The notes: a model not told the origin generated them from the sequence alone. Shown: positions 1 through 9,824, counted from the stretch's first letter. The stretch: 64,000 nucleotides of DNA from Aliikangiella sp. G2MR2-5 (GCF_015687155.1 NZ_JADPQF010000001.1:868001-932000), one strand, 5' to 3'. Program-made: numbers and translations.

Positions 1-1
1 T

Positions 2-673
2 GTCCTTGGAACAAAAAATATCGCAAGCTTAGCAAAGCTGTCTAAGGCAGAGCAAGCTATTCTGATTTCGACAGATAAAGCAGTGAACGCTGTTTCTGTT
101 ATGGGAAAAACAAAGCGTATTGCCGAGCATCTTTTTCAATCTGCGGCACAAGAGGTTGCTGGTGATACTGAATTTAAGATCATCAGATTTGGGAATCTTA
201 TCGGTTCTTCCGGTTCCGTGATTCCGCTTTTTAAAGAGCAGATAAGACAAGGCAAGAACCTAACTATAACTGAGCCCGAAATGACTCGCTATTTTATATG
301 TATCAGCGAAGCTGTTAATTTGACGCTCTTATCGACAAAAATGAGTATAGATAATAAAGTCATTATTTTTGATATGGGTGAGCCCGTCAGAATCCTGGAT
401 ATTGCTAAAAAATTAATAGAGGAATCAGGGTATTCTGTACGGGATACGAAAAAACCTGAAGGAGAAATTGGTATTGAATTTATTGGTATGAGGCGAGGGG
501 AGAAACTTCACGAGGAGTTATCGTTCAATTCTGAATTAAAAAACAGTGAATATCCAAAAATCAAACTTGCTGATGAACCTGTAATGAGTAGAAAAGAAGT
601 TAATGCATTGCTCGAAAAGATCGAAAAAGCTTGTCAATGCCGAGATATTAAAACCCTGAACAAACTAATTTGA
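2..673 (+). CDS. FlaA1/CapD-type nucleotide-sugar 4,6-dehydratase, C-terminal part
   Basis: The reading frame is open from base 2, so the 5' part of the gene lies outside the window and 223 codons are seen. The visible part is the C-terminal half of an extended short-chain dehydrogenase. It has ISTDKAVN followed by VMGKTKR, where Met replaces the usual catalytic Tyr of the YxxxK motif, as in the FlaA1/WbpM/PglF class. GNLIGSSGSVIP, ITEPEMTRYF and GMRRGEKLHEEL are further family hallmarks. Such enzymes convert UDP-GlcNAc to a 4-keto-6-deoxy sugar; the larger members are anchored in the inner membrane. This is the first step toward bacillosamine-, legionaminic- or fucosamine-type sugars. The gene converges on the leftward operon that begins with a NeuC-type epimerase. 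Substrate and stereochemistry cannot be read from this part. Confidence 0.85.
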   Translation, partial: VLGTKNIASLAKLSKAEQAILISTDKAVNAVSVMGKTKRIAEHLFQSAAQEVAGDTEFKIIRFGNLIGSSGSVIPLFKEQIRQGKNLTITEPEMTRYFICISEAVNLTLLSTKMSIDNKVIIFDMGEPVRILDIAKKLIEESGYSVRDTKKPEGEIGIEFIGMRRGEKLHEELSFNSELKNSEYPKIKLADEPVMSRKEVNALLEKIEKACQCRDIKTLNKLI

Positions 674-732
674 ATTGGAAGAAATCCATTTCAAGGATTC
701 TCCCGTAAAAAATAGAATGTTTCATTTAGTAA

Positions 733-3700
733 CTAGTGATAGCGTGTATTATATTTAGCATGCATCAGATCTCTCTGGATACTTGCTTTTCCCGGTAATG
801 GACCGACTGTTTCACCATCTTGCGTATATAGATCCATATCTTTGACCCATCCCTTTGCTTCTAATACAAAATAGCGTTTCCAGCCATCATTTAATGTTTG
901 TTTCAATTGTGGGAACTTGAGTTTAAGGCCTTCGCCGGGGCCTATGACGGCTACAGCGCTATCATCGTTTGCTACAAGCTCGGTGACGTCGCCAAATTCT
1001 GAGTAGTAACCGGAGGGATGTCGAGTATCCCATAGTGGGGCGCTTTTGTTAAAATCATAATGCGGCAAGCGTTGAGCTCCAGTTGTCCTTAATGCAAATC
1101 CGGTCTGCAGTGCTTCCGCTTTATCAATGTGAAGTCGCTGAATCCGACTTCTCTCTGGAATTTCTTTAAGATCTTTCCGGTAAACCAGTTGAATACGATC
1201 CCAGTAAATTTCCATATTTGAGCTCAGGCGTAATTCGGTGATATTTTCCGGCAAATTATTTAATGGAAGTGTCATTTGCCTGGGCATACCAGCAGGGTAA
1301 CCAAATTCGGAATAAAGTGTTTTCCATTCCCCGTTGGCTTGACGAAATTCGAGATCGGCTGCTTGATATGAACGATTGGCCTGCCATGAGGCAAAGCTAG
1401 TTTGAGAATAGGGATACTCCACCCAGCCATCAATGATAAGGGTAGGGTTTTTATCGTATTCAATCGGGTTTTCAAAAATAAAAGAGACCTGATGGTGAGT
1501 CTGGGTCATACCGATGAACCTGTGATCCAGTTTCCCTACTGGCGGCGCTTTATGATCAAGTAGACTGATGCTGTTCAATACATCTTCTCCACGATCATTG
1601 TATGCATGTATTGGCTTAACTATATCACTGTAAACGAAAGCTTTTCCTGTTGGTAGCGGATTACCCACGCCCATTCTTTCATCAACTGCTAAATGTAAAT
1701 CCGCAGGTAAGTCATACACCACAAGCTCGGCATGATCGAAATACATTACTTCTTCCATAGGTTCTGAGATAATCATTTGATAGAAGCCGTCTTTTGCCTG
1801 TAGTAAGTTCTCCGGAATTAAAAAGTTCTCCCAAGGTCTTGGGGTTGCGTATTCCCCCGGGCCAATAGCAAATCCTAATCCGCCGACGCCAATGATATCG
1901 CTGACAAATTCAAACCTTTCGCCATTCCAAACAAATAGCACCGGACAACTGGCCAACTGACGCTGTGTTTCTGTAATCTTATTCAAGCCTGCTTTTAAGT
2001 TTAACTCTGTTTGATAGACTCCATCGGACCATTCCATAGCGACGAAATCGATACTTTGAGAATCACCCATTCCGACGGCAACTGGTTGTAAGCTTTGGCC
2101 TGGACCAGAGTATTTGCGAAAGGTACTAGTAATAGTCCAGTTAGACCCATTTCTAACGGCGATTTCAGTACCTATTCCTGACGCATTCGAGCGCATGGAG
2201 TCGGCGGCCTTTTCCAATCCTGAAAACTGCATCGTCACAAATGGGTAACGTCCAACGCCGGGCGCCCATTCTAGTAGTTCATTTTTTTCGTTTATAGCAA
2301 AGATTGAAGGACCTTTACTATGCGAATTAATGACGGGAAGCCAGTCAACCAAAGCACTGGAAGTACTTGCCTTATATCGGAGTTTAAATTTCAAGGGGAT
2401 ATGCTCAAAACTATAAACACTCCAGCTATTGCCATCGGAAGTAATAAGCTCAAGTTTTCCGTCGCCAGTAATATCCTGTGTCGCCAGCTTAGGATTGTGA
2501 GAAAGATCAGGTTTGATGTCGAATAGAACCGGCGTTTCAATCCACAATTTATCTTCTTTGAACCAGCGACTAAGTTGACCTAGTGAATTTTGTGTATAAA
2601 TTTCTGGTATCCCATCTGCGTCAAGGTCGGCTGCTACAGCGGCTTTGATATCTGACTGAATTAGATGCTGAAAGGCTTCTGAGTTTTGATAGCGCCATAA
2701 GCGATCATTTTGATATGCTTCATGAGGAGGCTTTCGATTGATTACTAATAGGTCAGTATCTCTATCTTGATCAAAGTCGAAGGTTAATACCTGCTGAGAA
2801 GATCGTGATTGATTGCTTATTTGATACTTGTCTGTGAGAGAGCGAAAAGTGCCGTCAAGATTGTTGTTTAGCAAATCATTTTTACCATTAGAATTGATCA
2901 CAAGTATATCAAGGTCACCATCGTGATCTGCATCAAAAATCGCACCGTCCACGCTATTATTTTCTTCACCAGAAATTCCGGGGAGTTCAGCGATTTGAAA
3001 GCGCCCATCTCCAATGTTTTTCCACATTTGATTCTTGCCATTTCTTAGAAGATATATATCTACCAATCCGTCATTGTCAAAATCACCCAATAGACTTGAG
3101 TTGACGCCTTTTACTTTTGCGATATCATCCTGAGTTGAACCGCCTTGCTGCTGCCAGCCTGTGATTGAATCCTGAATCAGCAAAGTGTTGATATGAGAGT
3201 CATGCACAATGAGGTCTTGTTTGTCATCATGATTAAAATCTGCTGTTGTTATAGATTTCTTCTTAAAACCAGACGGCGTTTGGTTCTCATTATCCGAAGA
3301 CAGTGATGCATATTTTACGGGGTCTACAAATAATGGACCGCCAGGAGTTGGTAGGGGAGAGCTTTGATTGATGTTTATAGCTTTGACTTCTGCCAGCGTA
3401 CCCATCCGCGTGTACTTTATTTCGACCAGCTCTGCACGAGGGTTATTTCGTAAGGCTTCAAACTCCTTCAGATACTGGCGAGCAAGTTCTCGCTGTTTTA
3501 GCTTCTGCGAGGCCTGAAAAGCACCATAGTATACGCTTCGCAAATAAGGATTAATGCTTGCGGCTCTTTGATAATAGCTTAAGGCTTGTTGATGTTTATT
3601 TTTTTGAGATAACGCTTGCGCTAAAAAATAAGATGCATGTGCACTATTGCCTTCATTATCAAGCACCCAACGGAATTCCAATATTGCTTGATCAATATTT

Positions 3701-4065
3701 CCAACATATTGCGATAGTATACCTTTGATATAATGTGCTCTTATATTATTTGGTGCTTGATTAAGTATTTCTGAAATTAGAGTTAATGCCGTTTGTACAT
3801 CACCTTCCTGATTTCGATTTAGTTGCGCGATGACACGATTTATTGCTACATCGGTCCATTCTGGATTTTCTTTAGTTAATGATTCAAAAATGGAAAGGGC
3901 TGCAGTGTAATCAAATTGTCCCATCAAGCCCACTGCAAGATTATTTTTCTGAACCATTTCCAGAGTGATTTTTTTTGAGAGCTCTTCTTTTGGTTGAGTG
4001 TCACATCCGGAAATCAATAGCAATATAACTGGCAACACACTCGCAATTTTGAAAAATTGTTTCAT
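733..4065 (-). CDS. Large lipoprotein with TPR, FG-GAP/VCBS repeats and a conserved C-terminal domain
   Basis: The 1110-residue product begins with a lipoprotein signal ending in LLISGC (Cys-21). Asp follows the Cys, which in enterobacteria favours retention in the inner membrane. Residues about 35-215 are TPR repeats. About 270-540 carries several degenerate FG-GAP/VCBS loops of the DxDxDG type, for example DFDNDGLVDIY and DADHDGDLDIL. From about residue 705 (CPVLFVWNGERFEF, GVGGLGFAIGPGEY) comes a distinct region that I recall from other FG-GAP/TPR proteins but that has no name I know. It is the last gene of the leftward operon, 50 bp after the TPR gene. It is probably a protein- or glycan-binding scaffold. 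No enzymatic motif was seen and the exact function is unknown. Confidence 0.8.
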   Translation of the reverse strand: MKQFFKIASVLPVILLLISGCDTQPKEELSKKITLEMVQKNNLAVGLMGQFDYTAALSIFESLTKENPEWTDVAINRVIAQLNRNQEGDVQTALTLISEILNQAPNNIRAHYIKGILSQYVGNIDQAILEFRWVLDNEGNSAHASYFLAQALSQKNKHQQALSYYQRAASINPYLRSVYYGAFQASQKLKQRELARQYLKEFEALRNNPRAELVEIKYTRMGTLAEVKAININQSSPLPTPGGPLFVDPVKYASLSSDNENQTPSGFKKKSITTADFNHDDKQDLIVHDSHINTLLIQDSITGWQQQGGSTQDDIAKVKGVNSSLLGDFDNDGLVDIYLLRNGKNQMWKNIGDGRFQIAELPGISGEENNSVDGAIFDADHDGDLDILVINSNGKNDLLNNNLDGTFRSLTDKYQISNQSRSSQQVLTFDFDQDRDTDLLVINRKPPHEAYQNDRLWRYQNSEAFQHLIQSDIKAAVAADLDADGIPEIYTQNSLGQLSRWFKEDKLWIETPVLFDIKPDLSHNPKLATQDITGDGKLELITSDGNSWSVYSFEHIPLKFKLRYKASTSSALVDWLPVINSHSKGPSIFAINEKNELLEWAPGVGRYPFVTMQFSGLEKAADSMRSNASGIGTEIAVRNGSNWTITSTFRKYSGPGQSLQPVAVGMGDSQSIDFVAMEWSDGVYQTELNLKAGLNKITETQRQLASCPVLFVWNGERFEFVSDIIGVGGLGFAIGPGEYATPRPWENFLIPENLLQAKDGFYQMIISEPMEEVMYFDHAELVVYDLPADLHLAVDERMGVGNPLPTGKAFVYSDIVKPIHAYNDRGEDVLNSISLLDHKAPPVGKLDHRFIGMTQTHHQVSFIFENPIEYDKNPTLIIDGWVEYPYSQTSFASWQANRSYQAADLEFRQANGEWKTLYSEFGYPAGMPRQMTLPLNNLPENITELRLSSNMEIYWDRIQLVYRKDLKEIPERSRIQRLHIDKAEALQTGFALRTTGAQRLPHYDFNKSAPLWDTRHPSGYYSEFGDVTELVANDDSAVAVIGPGEGLKLKFPQLKQTLNDGWKRYFVLEAKGWVKDMDLYTQDGETVGPLPGKASIQRDLMHAKYNTRYH

Positions 4066-4115
4066 GAATGATCTCTCGGTCTTAAGGAATAGGTTGAAGA
4101 ACTAACAAACATGTT

Positions 4116-5735
4116 TCAGTTGCACGCTTTACCGCCAGGCATATTTCGTAGCAACCGCTCATAGTTTTGCTTTAGCTTAGGTAATTTGGGGTCTGATGGG
4201 TCAATACTATTTAAAACTTGTTCTACCAGTGTGCTGGCATTTTGACAGGAGCCAGTTTCTACATATGCTCGAATTAGGGTATCTGCGTGCTCTAATGTTG
4301 GTTGAGCGCTCATTACAACTTTCGCCAACTGGAGAGCTTTTGTTCCATCGCGCAAACCTTGTTGTGGGACTGTAACTAATGCTCGTGCTAAGTCGTGTGC
4401 TATCAGTCCATCAGTTGGATGCGCTTTATTGACTTGCTCCAGAATCTCTATTGCTTTCTGATACTGTTTTTTATGAAATAAAAGATTTGCATATCCCGCC
4501 TGTGCAACAGTGTTTTCCGGTGATATTTTATTAATCTTTTCAAAGTTCCTTAATGCTTCATCTATCTTGCCCGTATATTGCTGTATGTTAGCCAATTCAA
4601 ATAAAATACCTGCATCTGTTGGTGATATTTTTGCCGCAGATTCAAAATGTTTAAGTGCACCCGAGTATTTCTTCTGGTGCTGTAACAATTTGGCTAGATT
4701 AAAATGTGCGGTAGCATTCTCTGGTGCTAGTTCTATTGCTTTTTCCAGGTGTTCCTGCGCATCGGCAATTTTATTCAGCTTTGTTAGTGCTGCGGATAGA
4801 TTTATTCTAGCGCGTACACTGTCAGGAGCTGCAGCCAACGCTTCCTGGAAGCTGTTTATGGATTCTTGATATTTACCCATAGCAAACTCATTTTTTCCTT
4901 GTAGCAATTGCACTCGTTCACCAGCCAGTAACTGCTCCAGATTTTCTCGGATAGGATCATGTGGCTTTATCCCTATTTTTCCGCTAAGTTTTAAATGTTC
5001 CCTCGCTTTTATTTCATCTCCCAAACCTCGGTACGCCATTGCTATGGAGTAGTGTAGTCTGTCAGCTTGTGGAACGAGTTTTAGCGCCTGTTCAAAGAAT
5101 TGAATTGATTGTTTGTATTTCTTTTCTGATAGTAATAATTTACCTATTCCCGCAAATATGCTCGGCTCATTAGGAGTCAGTTCCTGAGCCTTCTGGAAAG
5201 CAATTTTTGATTTGTCATATCGAGAAAGCTGTTCAAGAGTTTCACCAAGGTTAATCCAAAGAGCTGGATAAGCCGCATTTATACGTTGCGCCTGAACAAA
5301 ACTCTCTACAGCTTCATTGGGCATTTCACTACTGCGAAAAACCAGAGCCAATAAATATTGCGAAGTGAAACGTCCTGGCTCCAGTTGAAGTGCATTTTGA
5401 TAACTAATCTTTGCAGGTTCGTAAAGTTCATATGCATGGTATAGTTGACCCATTAGCTCATATTGCTGTGCGAGCTTTGTTTTGTTCTGCATGAACTCGA
5501 CTAATTGTTGATTGATTTTTTTGTTCTGAGATTCTATTTGCTCTACGACAGCACTTTCCAGGTTTTTTTTCTGCAGAACCGGAAGCTGGGTGAGGGGGCT
5601 AATATCAACGTTGATAGTTTGTTCGATACTCTGTTCGGTTGCATTAATATTAGTTGTTAACATAGTTGCAATCAGAGGAGGAAAAAAGATATTTCTGAGC
5701 CATGTTCTTCTTTTTATCATATTGTTATTACGCAT
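4116..5735 (-). CDS. Exported TPR-repeat protein
   Basis: I chose the ATG at 5735 (539 residues) because a GAGGAAA ribosome site lies just upstream. An in-frame extension to 5774 lacks one. The N-terminus has a basic stretch (MIKRRTW) and a hydrophobic segment ending near NINA, consistent with a signal peptide. Residues about 60-520 are a near-continuous series of TPR units of 34 residues, with phrases such as ALKHFESAAKISPTDAG and AQEHLEKAIELAPENA. TPR proteins act as binding scaffolds, often in polysaccharide or cell-envelope assembly. It lies between two FG-GAP proteins in one operon, 42 bp after the preceding gene. No catalytic domain is visible and the partner is unknown. Confidence 0.8.
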   Translation of the reverse strand: MRNNNMIKRRTWLRNIFFPPLIATMLTTNINATEQSIEQTINVDISPLTQLPVLQKKNLESAVVEQIESQNKKINQQLVEFMQNKTKLAQQYELMGQLYHAYELYEPAKISYQNALQLEPGRFTSQYLLALVFRSSEMPNEAVESFVQAQRINAAYPALWINLGETLEQLSRYDKSKIAFQKAQELTPNEPSIFAGIGKLLLSEKKYKQSIQFFEQALKLVPQADRLHYSIAMAYRGLGDEIKAREHLKLSGKIGIKPHDPIRENLEQLLAGERVQLLQGKNEFAMGKYQESINSFQEALAAAPDSVRARINLSAALTKLNKIADAQEHLEKAIELAPENATAHFNLAKLLQHQKKYSGALKHFESAAKISPTDAGILFELANIQQYTGKIDEALRNFEKINKISPENTVAQAGYANLLFHKKQYQKAIEILEQVNKAHPTDGLIAHDLARALVTVPQQGLRDGTKALQLAKVVMSAQPTLEHADTLIRAYVETGSCQNASTLVEQVLNSIDPSDPKLPKLKQNYERLLRNMPGGKACN

Positions 5736-5777
5736 GGATTTTCCTCTATAGTACACCGGTTTGATGATACACACTTA

Positions 5778-7514
5778 TTATTTTAACTTTTGGATTGTTT
5801 GGTAGTTATTATATGAAAACTGTTTTACTTCCTGAGTACTGCCATCTGGCCAATGTATATAAATCGATTCTATATCTCTGGCCTTATGTAAACCAATGAG
5901 AACTCGGGGATCGTTAGCTGAACAGTAGCTACCGTCCGTTCTCACTCGTCGCCACATGGAATTTTTGTTTTTGAACTTAAGTTCTACTTGCGCTCCATGG
6001 CTGTCTCTTTTTAATAGCTTATCCGTCAGTCTAAAACCAATCCAGGAATTTTTTTGTCCTACGTTATTTAACAATATTTTGACCGGCCCGTTATTGTTGA
6101 AAATAACAAAGTCCATGTCTCCGTCATTGTCGATATCGCCAAAGGCTGCGCCGCGAGAGACATTTTGTTGCTTAAGTGCAAGAACACGATTGTCGTCGAT
6201 TTCCTGAAATCGCTTACCGTCAATATTTTTGAATATTTGATTCGGTTGCTTAAGAGGATAATTTTCTCCTGCTTTTAGTTGATGTTCAAGTGTAGCAACA
6301 GCGCCATTGAGAATGATCAAGTCAAGAAAAGCATCGTTGTCAAAATCCAGCCATGCTGTACCAAATGCCGTGTATGGCAAACTGGACAGCCCAAGTCCGG
6401 CGTCCTGAGTGATGTCTTCAAAAATTCCACTTCCATCGTTTCGATAAAGCGTATTCGTTTCACCCATCAAATGTGTCATAAACAGATCTGTATCACCATC
6501 GTTATCAAAATCAGCTGCATCGATCCCCATACTCGCCTCAGCTTTTCCATCACTGTTTACTGAGGTTCCTGAAAAGAGGGCGTCATCCTCGAAGAATTTT
6601 CCTTTTCTGTTCAGCCATAACTGATTTGCCGCGCCATCATTTGCTACGTAGATATCAATCCAACCGTCTCCATTAAAGTCAGCAGTGACGACACCCAGTC
6701 CTGGCCCCGCTTTGTAATCACGAAGTAGAGATTGAGTGACGTCTTTGAATGTGCCGTTTCCCTGATTATGATACAAAGTGTCGACTTGCGGTATAAAAGC
6801 TGCAGGTCCACAGTAATCTTGACGACTGCTGCGTGCATAACAGTCTTTTTTGTTGTTTACATCGTATTCGACATAGTTCGCTATATAAATGTCAAGATAG
6901 CCGTCTTTATCAAAATCGAAAAATGTCGCACTGGTACTCCAGCGGTTATCATTTTTCTCCAGTACCAGAGATTCATCGGTAAAAGTACCATCACCATTAT
7001 TTTTTAGCAGACGATTTTTGCCATAATTCGTGATCAGAAGATCTATCCAGCCATCGTTGTTATAATCTCCAGTTGCGACTCCCATGCCATAGTCTTGGAT
7101 ATTCAGTCCACTTTGTTCAGTAATGTCAGTGAAACTAACGCTTGATTGTTGTTTTGAACCAGATATCAAGTTATTACGGAACAAGCGATCTCTCGGTGTA
7201 CCTTGAATAGGAAACATCGCTTGTTTGATGCTATCTTTCTTACCGAGCAAATTTCCCTGTACCAGATACAGGTCGAGATCGCCATCGTTATCATAATCGA
7301 ATAGAGCTCCACCAGAACCAGTCATTTCTGGAAAGTAGTACTCTCCGGTCATACCGTTGAAATGTACGAAATTAATTCCTGAAGAGGAGGTGATATCTTC
7401 AAAAATTGGTGGTGTCGTTTCTCTTTTTTCCGCAGCAAAAACTAACAGTGTATTAATGTTGTAGGATAAAATGAGGACTATAATAATTTTTATAGGGATG
7501 CTGCTAAGTTGCAT
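5778..7514 (-). CDS. CRTAC1-like FG-GAP/ASPIC-UnbV secreted protein
   Basis: The start at 7514 (MQLSSIPIKI) puts a hydrophobic signal segment at the very N-terminus and gives 578 residues. An in-frame ATG at 7553 would add 13 residues inside the preceding gene. Seven calcium-loop repeats are visible, for example DYDNDGDLDLY, DYNNDGWIDLL, DFNGDGWIDIY and DIDNDGDMDFV, as expected of a beta-propeller of FG-GAP/VCBS units. The C-terminal roughly 100 residues (SWIGFRL, DSHGAQVEL, VRTDGSYCSANDPRVLIGL, IHWPDGSTQEV) form an ASPIC/UnbV domain. The family is exported and often described as calcium- or glycan-binding, but its biochemical role is not settled. It overlaps the end of the aminotransferase gene by 11 bp, so translational coupling is likely. 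Confidence 0.88.
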   Translation of the reverse strand: MQLSSIPIKIIIVLILSYNINTLLVFAAEKRETTPPIFEDITSSSGINFVHFNGMTGEYYFPEMTGSGGALFDYDNDGDLDLYLVQGNLLGKKDSIKQAMFPIQGTPRDRLFRNNLISGSKQQSSVSFTDITEQSGLNIQDYGMGVATGDYNNDGWIDLLITNYGKNRLLKNNGDGTFTDESLVLEKNDNRWSTSATFFDFDKDGYLDIYIANYVEYDVNNKKDCYARSSRQDYCGPAAFIPQVDTLYHNQGNGTFKDVTQSLLRDYKAGPGLGVVTADFNGDGWIDIYVANDGAANQLWLNRKGKFFEDDALFSGTSVNSDGKAEASMGIDAADFDNDGDTDLFMTHLMGETNTLYRNDGSGIFEDITQDAGLGLSSLPYTAFGTAWLDFDNDAFLDLIILNGAVATLEHQLKAGENYPLKQPNQIFKNIDGKRFQEIDDNRVLALKQQNVSRGAAFGDIDNDGDMDFVIFNNNGPVKILLNNVGQKNSWIGFRLTDKLLKRDSHGAQVELKFKNKNSMWRRVRTDGSYCSANDPRVLIGLHKARDIESIYIHWPDGSTQEVKQFSYNNYQTIQKLK

Positions 7515-8661
7515 TTCTGATTCCACACTGATATTGACCTGATAAGCTATCACTCAATCTGCAAAGGTTAAACTTTACTTTATCGACAACTGTTTGTATG
7601 TCTTTTTCCGATATATTGTTAAAAAATGGTAGCGCCAAACCGTTACGGGCAAGAATTTCTGTGTTGGGTAGTGAAATTGGTGAGAATTGCTTTTGATAAA
7701 ACGGCTGCAAATGTATGGGTGAAAAATAGCGACCACACGCTATTCCATCTTCTCCCAGGCTCTGGCACAGTTCGTCTCTATGATGTGCGAAGCTATTATC
7801 GATATGAATTACATAAGCAAACCACATTGACTTATATTCATGCTGACTAAAACAGGGGAGGGTAATAGGCTTGAATGCGTTGAAAAATTTTGCATAATTT
7901 TCGTTAACTTTCTGTCTCTTTTTACGGATGCTTTCCAGACGACGAAGTTGTGCAAATCCTATTGCTGCGCTTAATTCGTTCAGGCGGCTATTTGTACCAA
8001 CGCTATCCTGATCCAGCCAGCGGCCATCCATTTTTCGACCATTATTACGTAATTTGATAATTTTATCTGCAATCGCTGAATTGTTAGTAACTATCATACC
8101 TCCTTCACCAGTGGTTACCTGTTTGTTAGCATAAAAGCCAAAAACGCCGATAACACCCCAACTTCCCAGTGCTTTTCCCTTGAAACAGTTTCCGGTGGCT
8201 TCACAAGCGTCTTCGATTACGGGTATTCCATATGATTCGCAAATAGCAATGATACTATCGATATCAGCAGCTTGACCAAACGAATGAACAACTATGACTG
8301 CTTTGGTTTGAGGAGTGATTGCACGCTTTAAGCAAGTTGGCGACATGCCTCGTGTATCTAGATCAATATCAATCAGTATTGGTGTCGCACCAACCGAAAT
8401 AATAGCATTTACCGTAGCGGGGACCGTATAAGACACGGTAATGACTTCGTCTCCAGAGCCAATTTCCATTGCTTGTAGCGACATGATTAAGCCAGAGGTT
8501 CCTGAGCTAACTCCTAACGCATATTTAGTTTTCGTTAACGTGGCAAACTGCGCTTCAAACTTTCTTAACATTGGGCCTCTGGAAAGCTGGCCAGAATCCA
8601 AAACTTCGAGAACCAATTCTTTTTCCAATTCGGATATGTCGGGTTGAGCAAGTGGGATCAT
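7504..8661 (-). CDS. DegT/DnrJ/EryC1-family sugar aminotransferase
   Basis: This 385-residue protein is full length for the family of PLP-dependent sugar aminotransferases. It starts with IPLAQPDI. It carries the cofactor pocket SSGTSGL (about 52-58), IEDACEA (about 149-155) and the Schiff-base lysine in FYANKQVTTGEGG (Lys-180). Enzymes of this family add an amino group to a keto sugar nucleotide, usually UDP- or dTDP-4-keto-6-deoxyhexose. The gene starts 2 bp after a NeuC-type epimerase gene, and a dehydratase gene of the FlaA1 class lies 7 kb away. Together these fit the early steps of a bacillosamine/legionaminic-acid-like pathway, in which it would take the LegC/PglE role. The acetyltransferase, synthase and CMP-transferase steps are not in the window, so the exact sugar is not established. 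Confidence 0.88.
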   Translation of the reverse strand: MIPLAQPDISELEKELVLEVLDSGQLSRGPMLRKFEAQFATLTKTKYALGVSSGTSGLIMSLQAMEIGSGDEVITVSYTVPATVNAIISVGATPILIDIDLDTRGMSPTCLKRAITPQTKAVIVVHSFGQAADIDSIIAICESYGIPVIEDACEATGNCFKGKALGSWGVIGVFGFYANKQVTTGEGGMIVTNNSAIADKIIKLRNNGRKMDGRWLDQDSVGTNSRLNELSAAIGFAQLRRLESIRKKRQKVNENYAKFFNAFKPITLPCFSQHEYKSMWFAYVIHIDNSFAHHRDELCQSLGEDGIACGRYFSPIHLQPFYQKQFSPISLPNTEILARNGLALPFFNNISEKDIQTVVDKVKFNLCRLSDSLSGQYQCGIRNAT

Positions 8662-8663
8662 AA

Positions 8664-9824
8664 TTATATGGTTGACTTCTTAAATAACAGTTTTTCTTTT
8701 GATGGTAATCTCTTTAGCACTTCAAGAATTCTTTCTGCGGCGTGTCCATCCCCATAAGGGTTGATTGTATTTTTTATTGACTCCTTAAAGGCTGGGCATA
8801 AGGCCTTTTCAATTGCAATTGATATTGCAGTTGCGTCCGCTGAAACATCAATTATGTTTTTTGCCTGCTCTCGCCCTTGTTGTCGTAATCCAATATTAAC
8901 CGCTGGTAAACCCATACTTGGCGATTCCATGATTCCACTAGATGAATTCCCAACCATCATGTTGGCACAGCATAAAAGTCCAAAATAAGTGATCGGGTCG
9001 AGATTAACTCTAATTTGCGCTTTTGGGTGGCGCGCACTGAATTTTTCTGCTTTTTCCATAATTTGATGTGAGCCTGTATCTGCGTTAGGAAAACAGAAGA
9101 CAATTTGTTCATTGCGTTTTTCGAGTGCTTCAAATAAGGATTCCATTTCGGCCGTTGTATGGTCAAGCAGGGTTACCGGGTGATAAGCAACGATAATTAT
9201 TTTATCAGTTTCTGTCAGAGATAATTTTTCTCGAACAAGTTTTTCGTCTGGAATAGAGGAACGACGTAGATGATCCAGAGAAGGAGCGCCTGAAAAATAA
9301 ACTCGCCAGGACTCTTCACCCATCTTAAGAACTCGTTGCCGCGCGGATTCGGTTGGAGTGAAATGTAAATGACTCATTTTGGTTAGTGCGTTACGTACCG
9401 CATCGTCAATCGCTCCTTCACTGATATCTCCACCTTCAATATGAGCGATAGGTATTCTCAAGGTCAGAGCTACACTGGCAGGTGCTAACATTTCGTAACG
9501 ATCAGCGATTAGTAGTAATAAGTCCGGACGTAGATTATCTAGTTGATCTGCCAAGCCCAATGTAGCAAGTCCAAGAGATTTTGCCATCCCAACATCGGAA
9601 TCAGAGCTTACCAGACATTCAAGCTTTTCTATGCGTTTAAAGCCTGCATTTTCGATTTCACTCCAGGTGTTTCCATACTCTGGTGATAAGTGTGCCGCCA
9701 TCGCTAGTACCGTCAGCTCAATCGATGACTCGGCTTCCAATAAGCGCAACGGCCAATAAAGGTGACTAAAATCTGCACGAGATGTCGATACAGCGACCAC
9801 TTTTAATTTATTATTTGAATTCAT
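8664..9824 (-). CDS. UDP-N-acetylglucosamine 2-epimerase, hydrolysing (NeuC/LegG type)
   Basis: The 386-residue product matches the NeuC branch of UDP-GlcNAc 2-epimerases. It begins VVAVSTSRADFSHLYWPL, a variant of the usual GTRADYG start. It then shows LLIADRYEML, HIEGGDISEGAIDD, KMSHLHFTPTE, VAYHPVT and MVGNSSSGIMESP. NeuC-like enzymes release UDP and give ManNAc or, in the LegG branch, a 2,4-diacetamido-6-deoxymannose, both precursors of nonulosonic acids. It is the first gene of the leftward five-gene operon, 2 bp ahead of the aminotransferase. The coupled aminotransferase makes the LegG role somewhat more likely than sialic acid synthesis. No NeuB/LegI synthase is present here to confirm it. 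Confidence 0.88.
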   Translation of the reverse strand: MNSNNKLKVVAVSTSRADFSHLYWPLRLLEAESSIELTVLAMAAHLSPEYGNTWSEIENAGFKRIEKLECLVSSDSDVGMAKSLGLATLGLADQLDNLRPDLLLLIADRYEMLAPASVALTLRIPIAHIEGGDISEGAIDDAVRNALTKMSHLHFTPTESARQRVLKMGEESWRVYFSGAPSLDHLRRSSIPDEKLVREKLSLTETDKIIIVAYHPVTLLDHTTAEMESLFEALEKRNEQIVFCFPNADTGSHQIMEKAEKFSARHPKAQIRVNLDPITYFGLLCCANMMVGNSSSGIMESPSMGLPAVNIGLRQQGREQAKNIIDVSADATAISIAIEKALCPAFKESIKNTINPYGDGHAAERILEVLKRLPSKEKLLFKKSTI

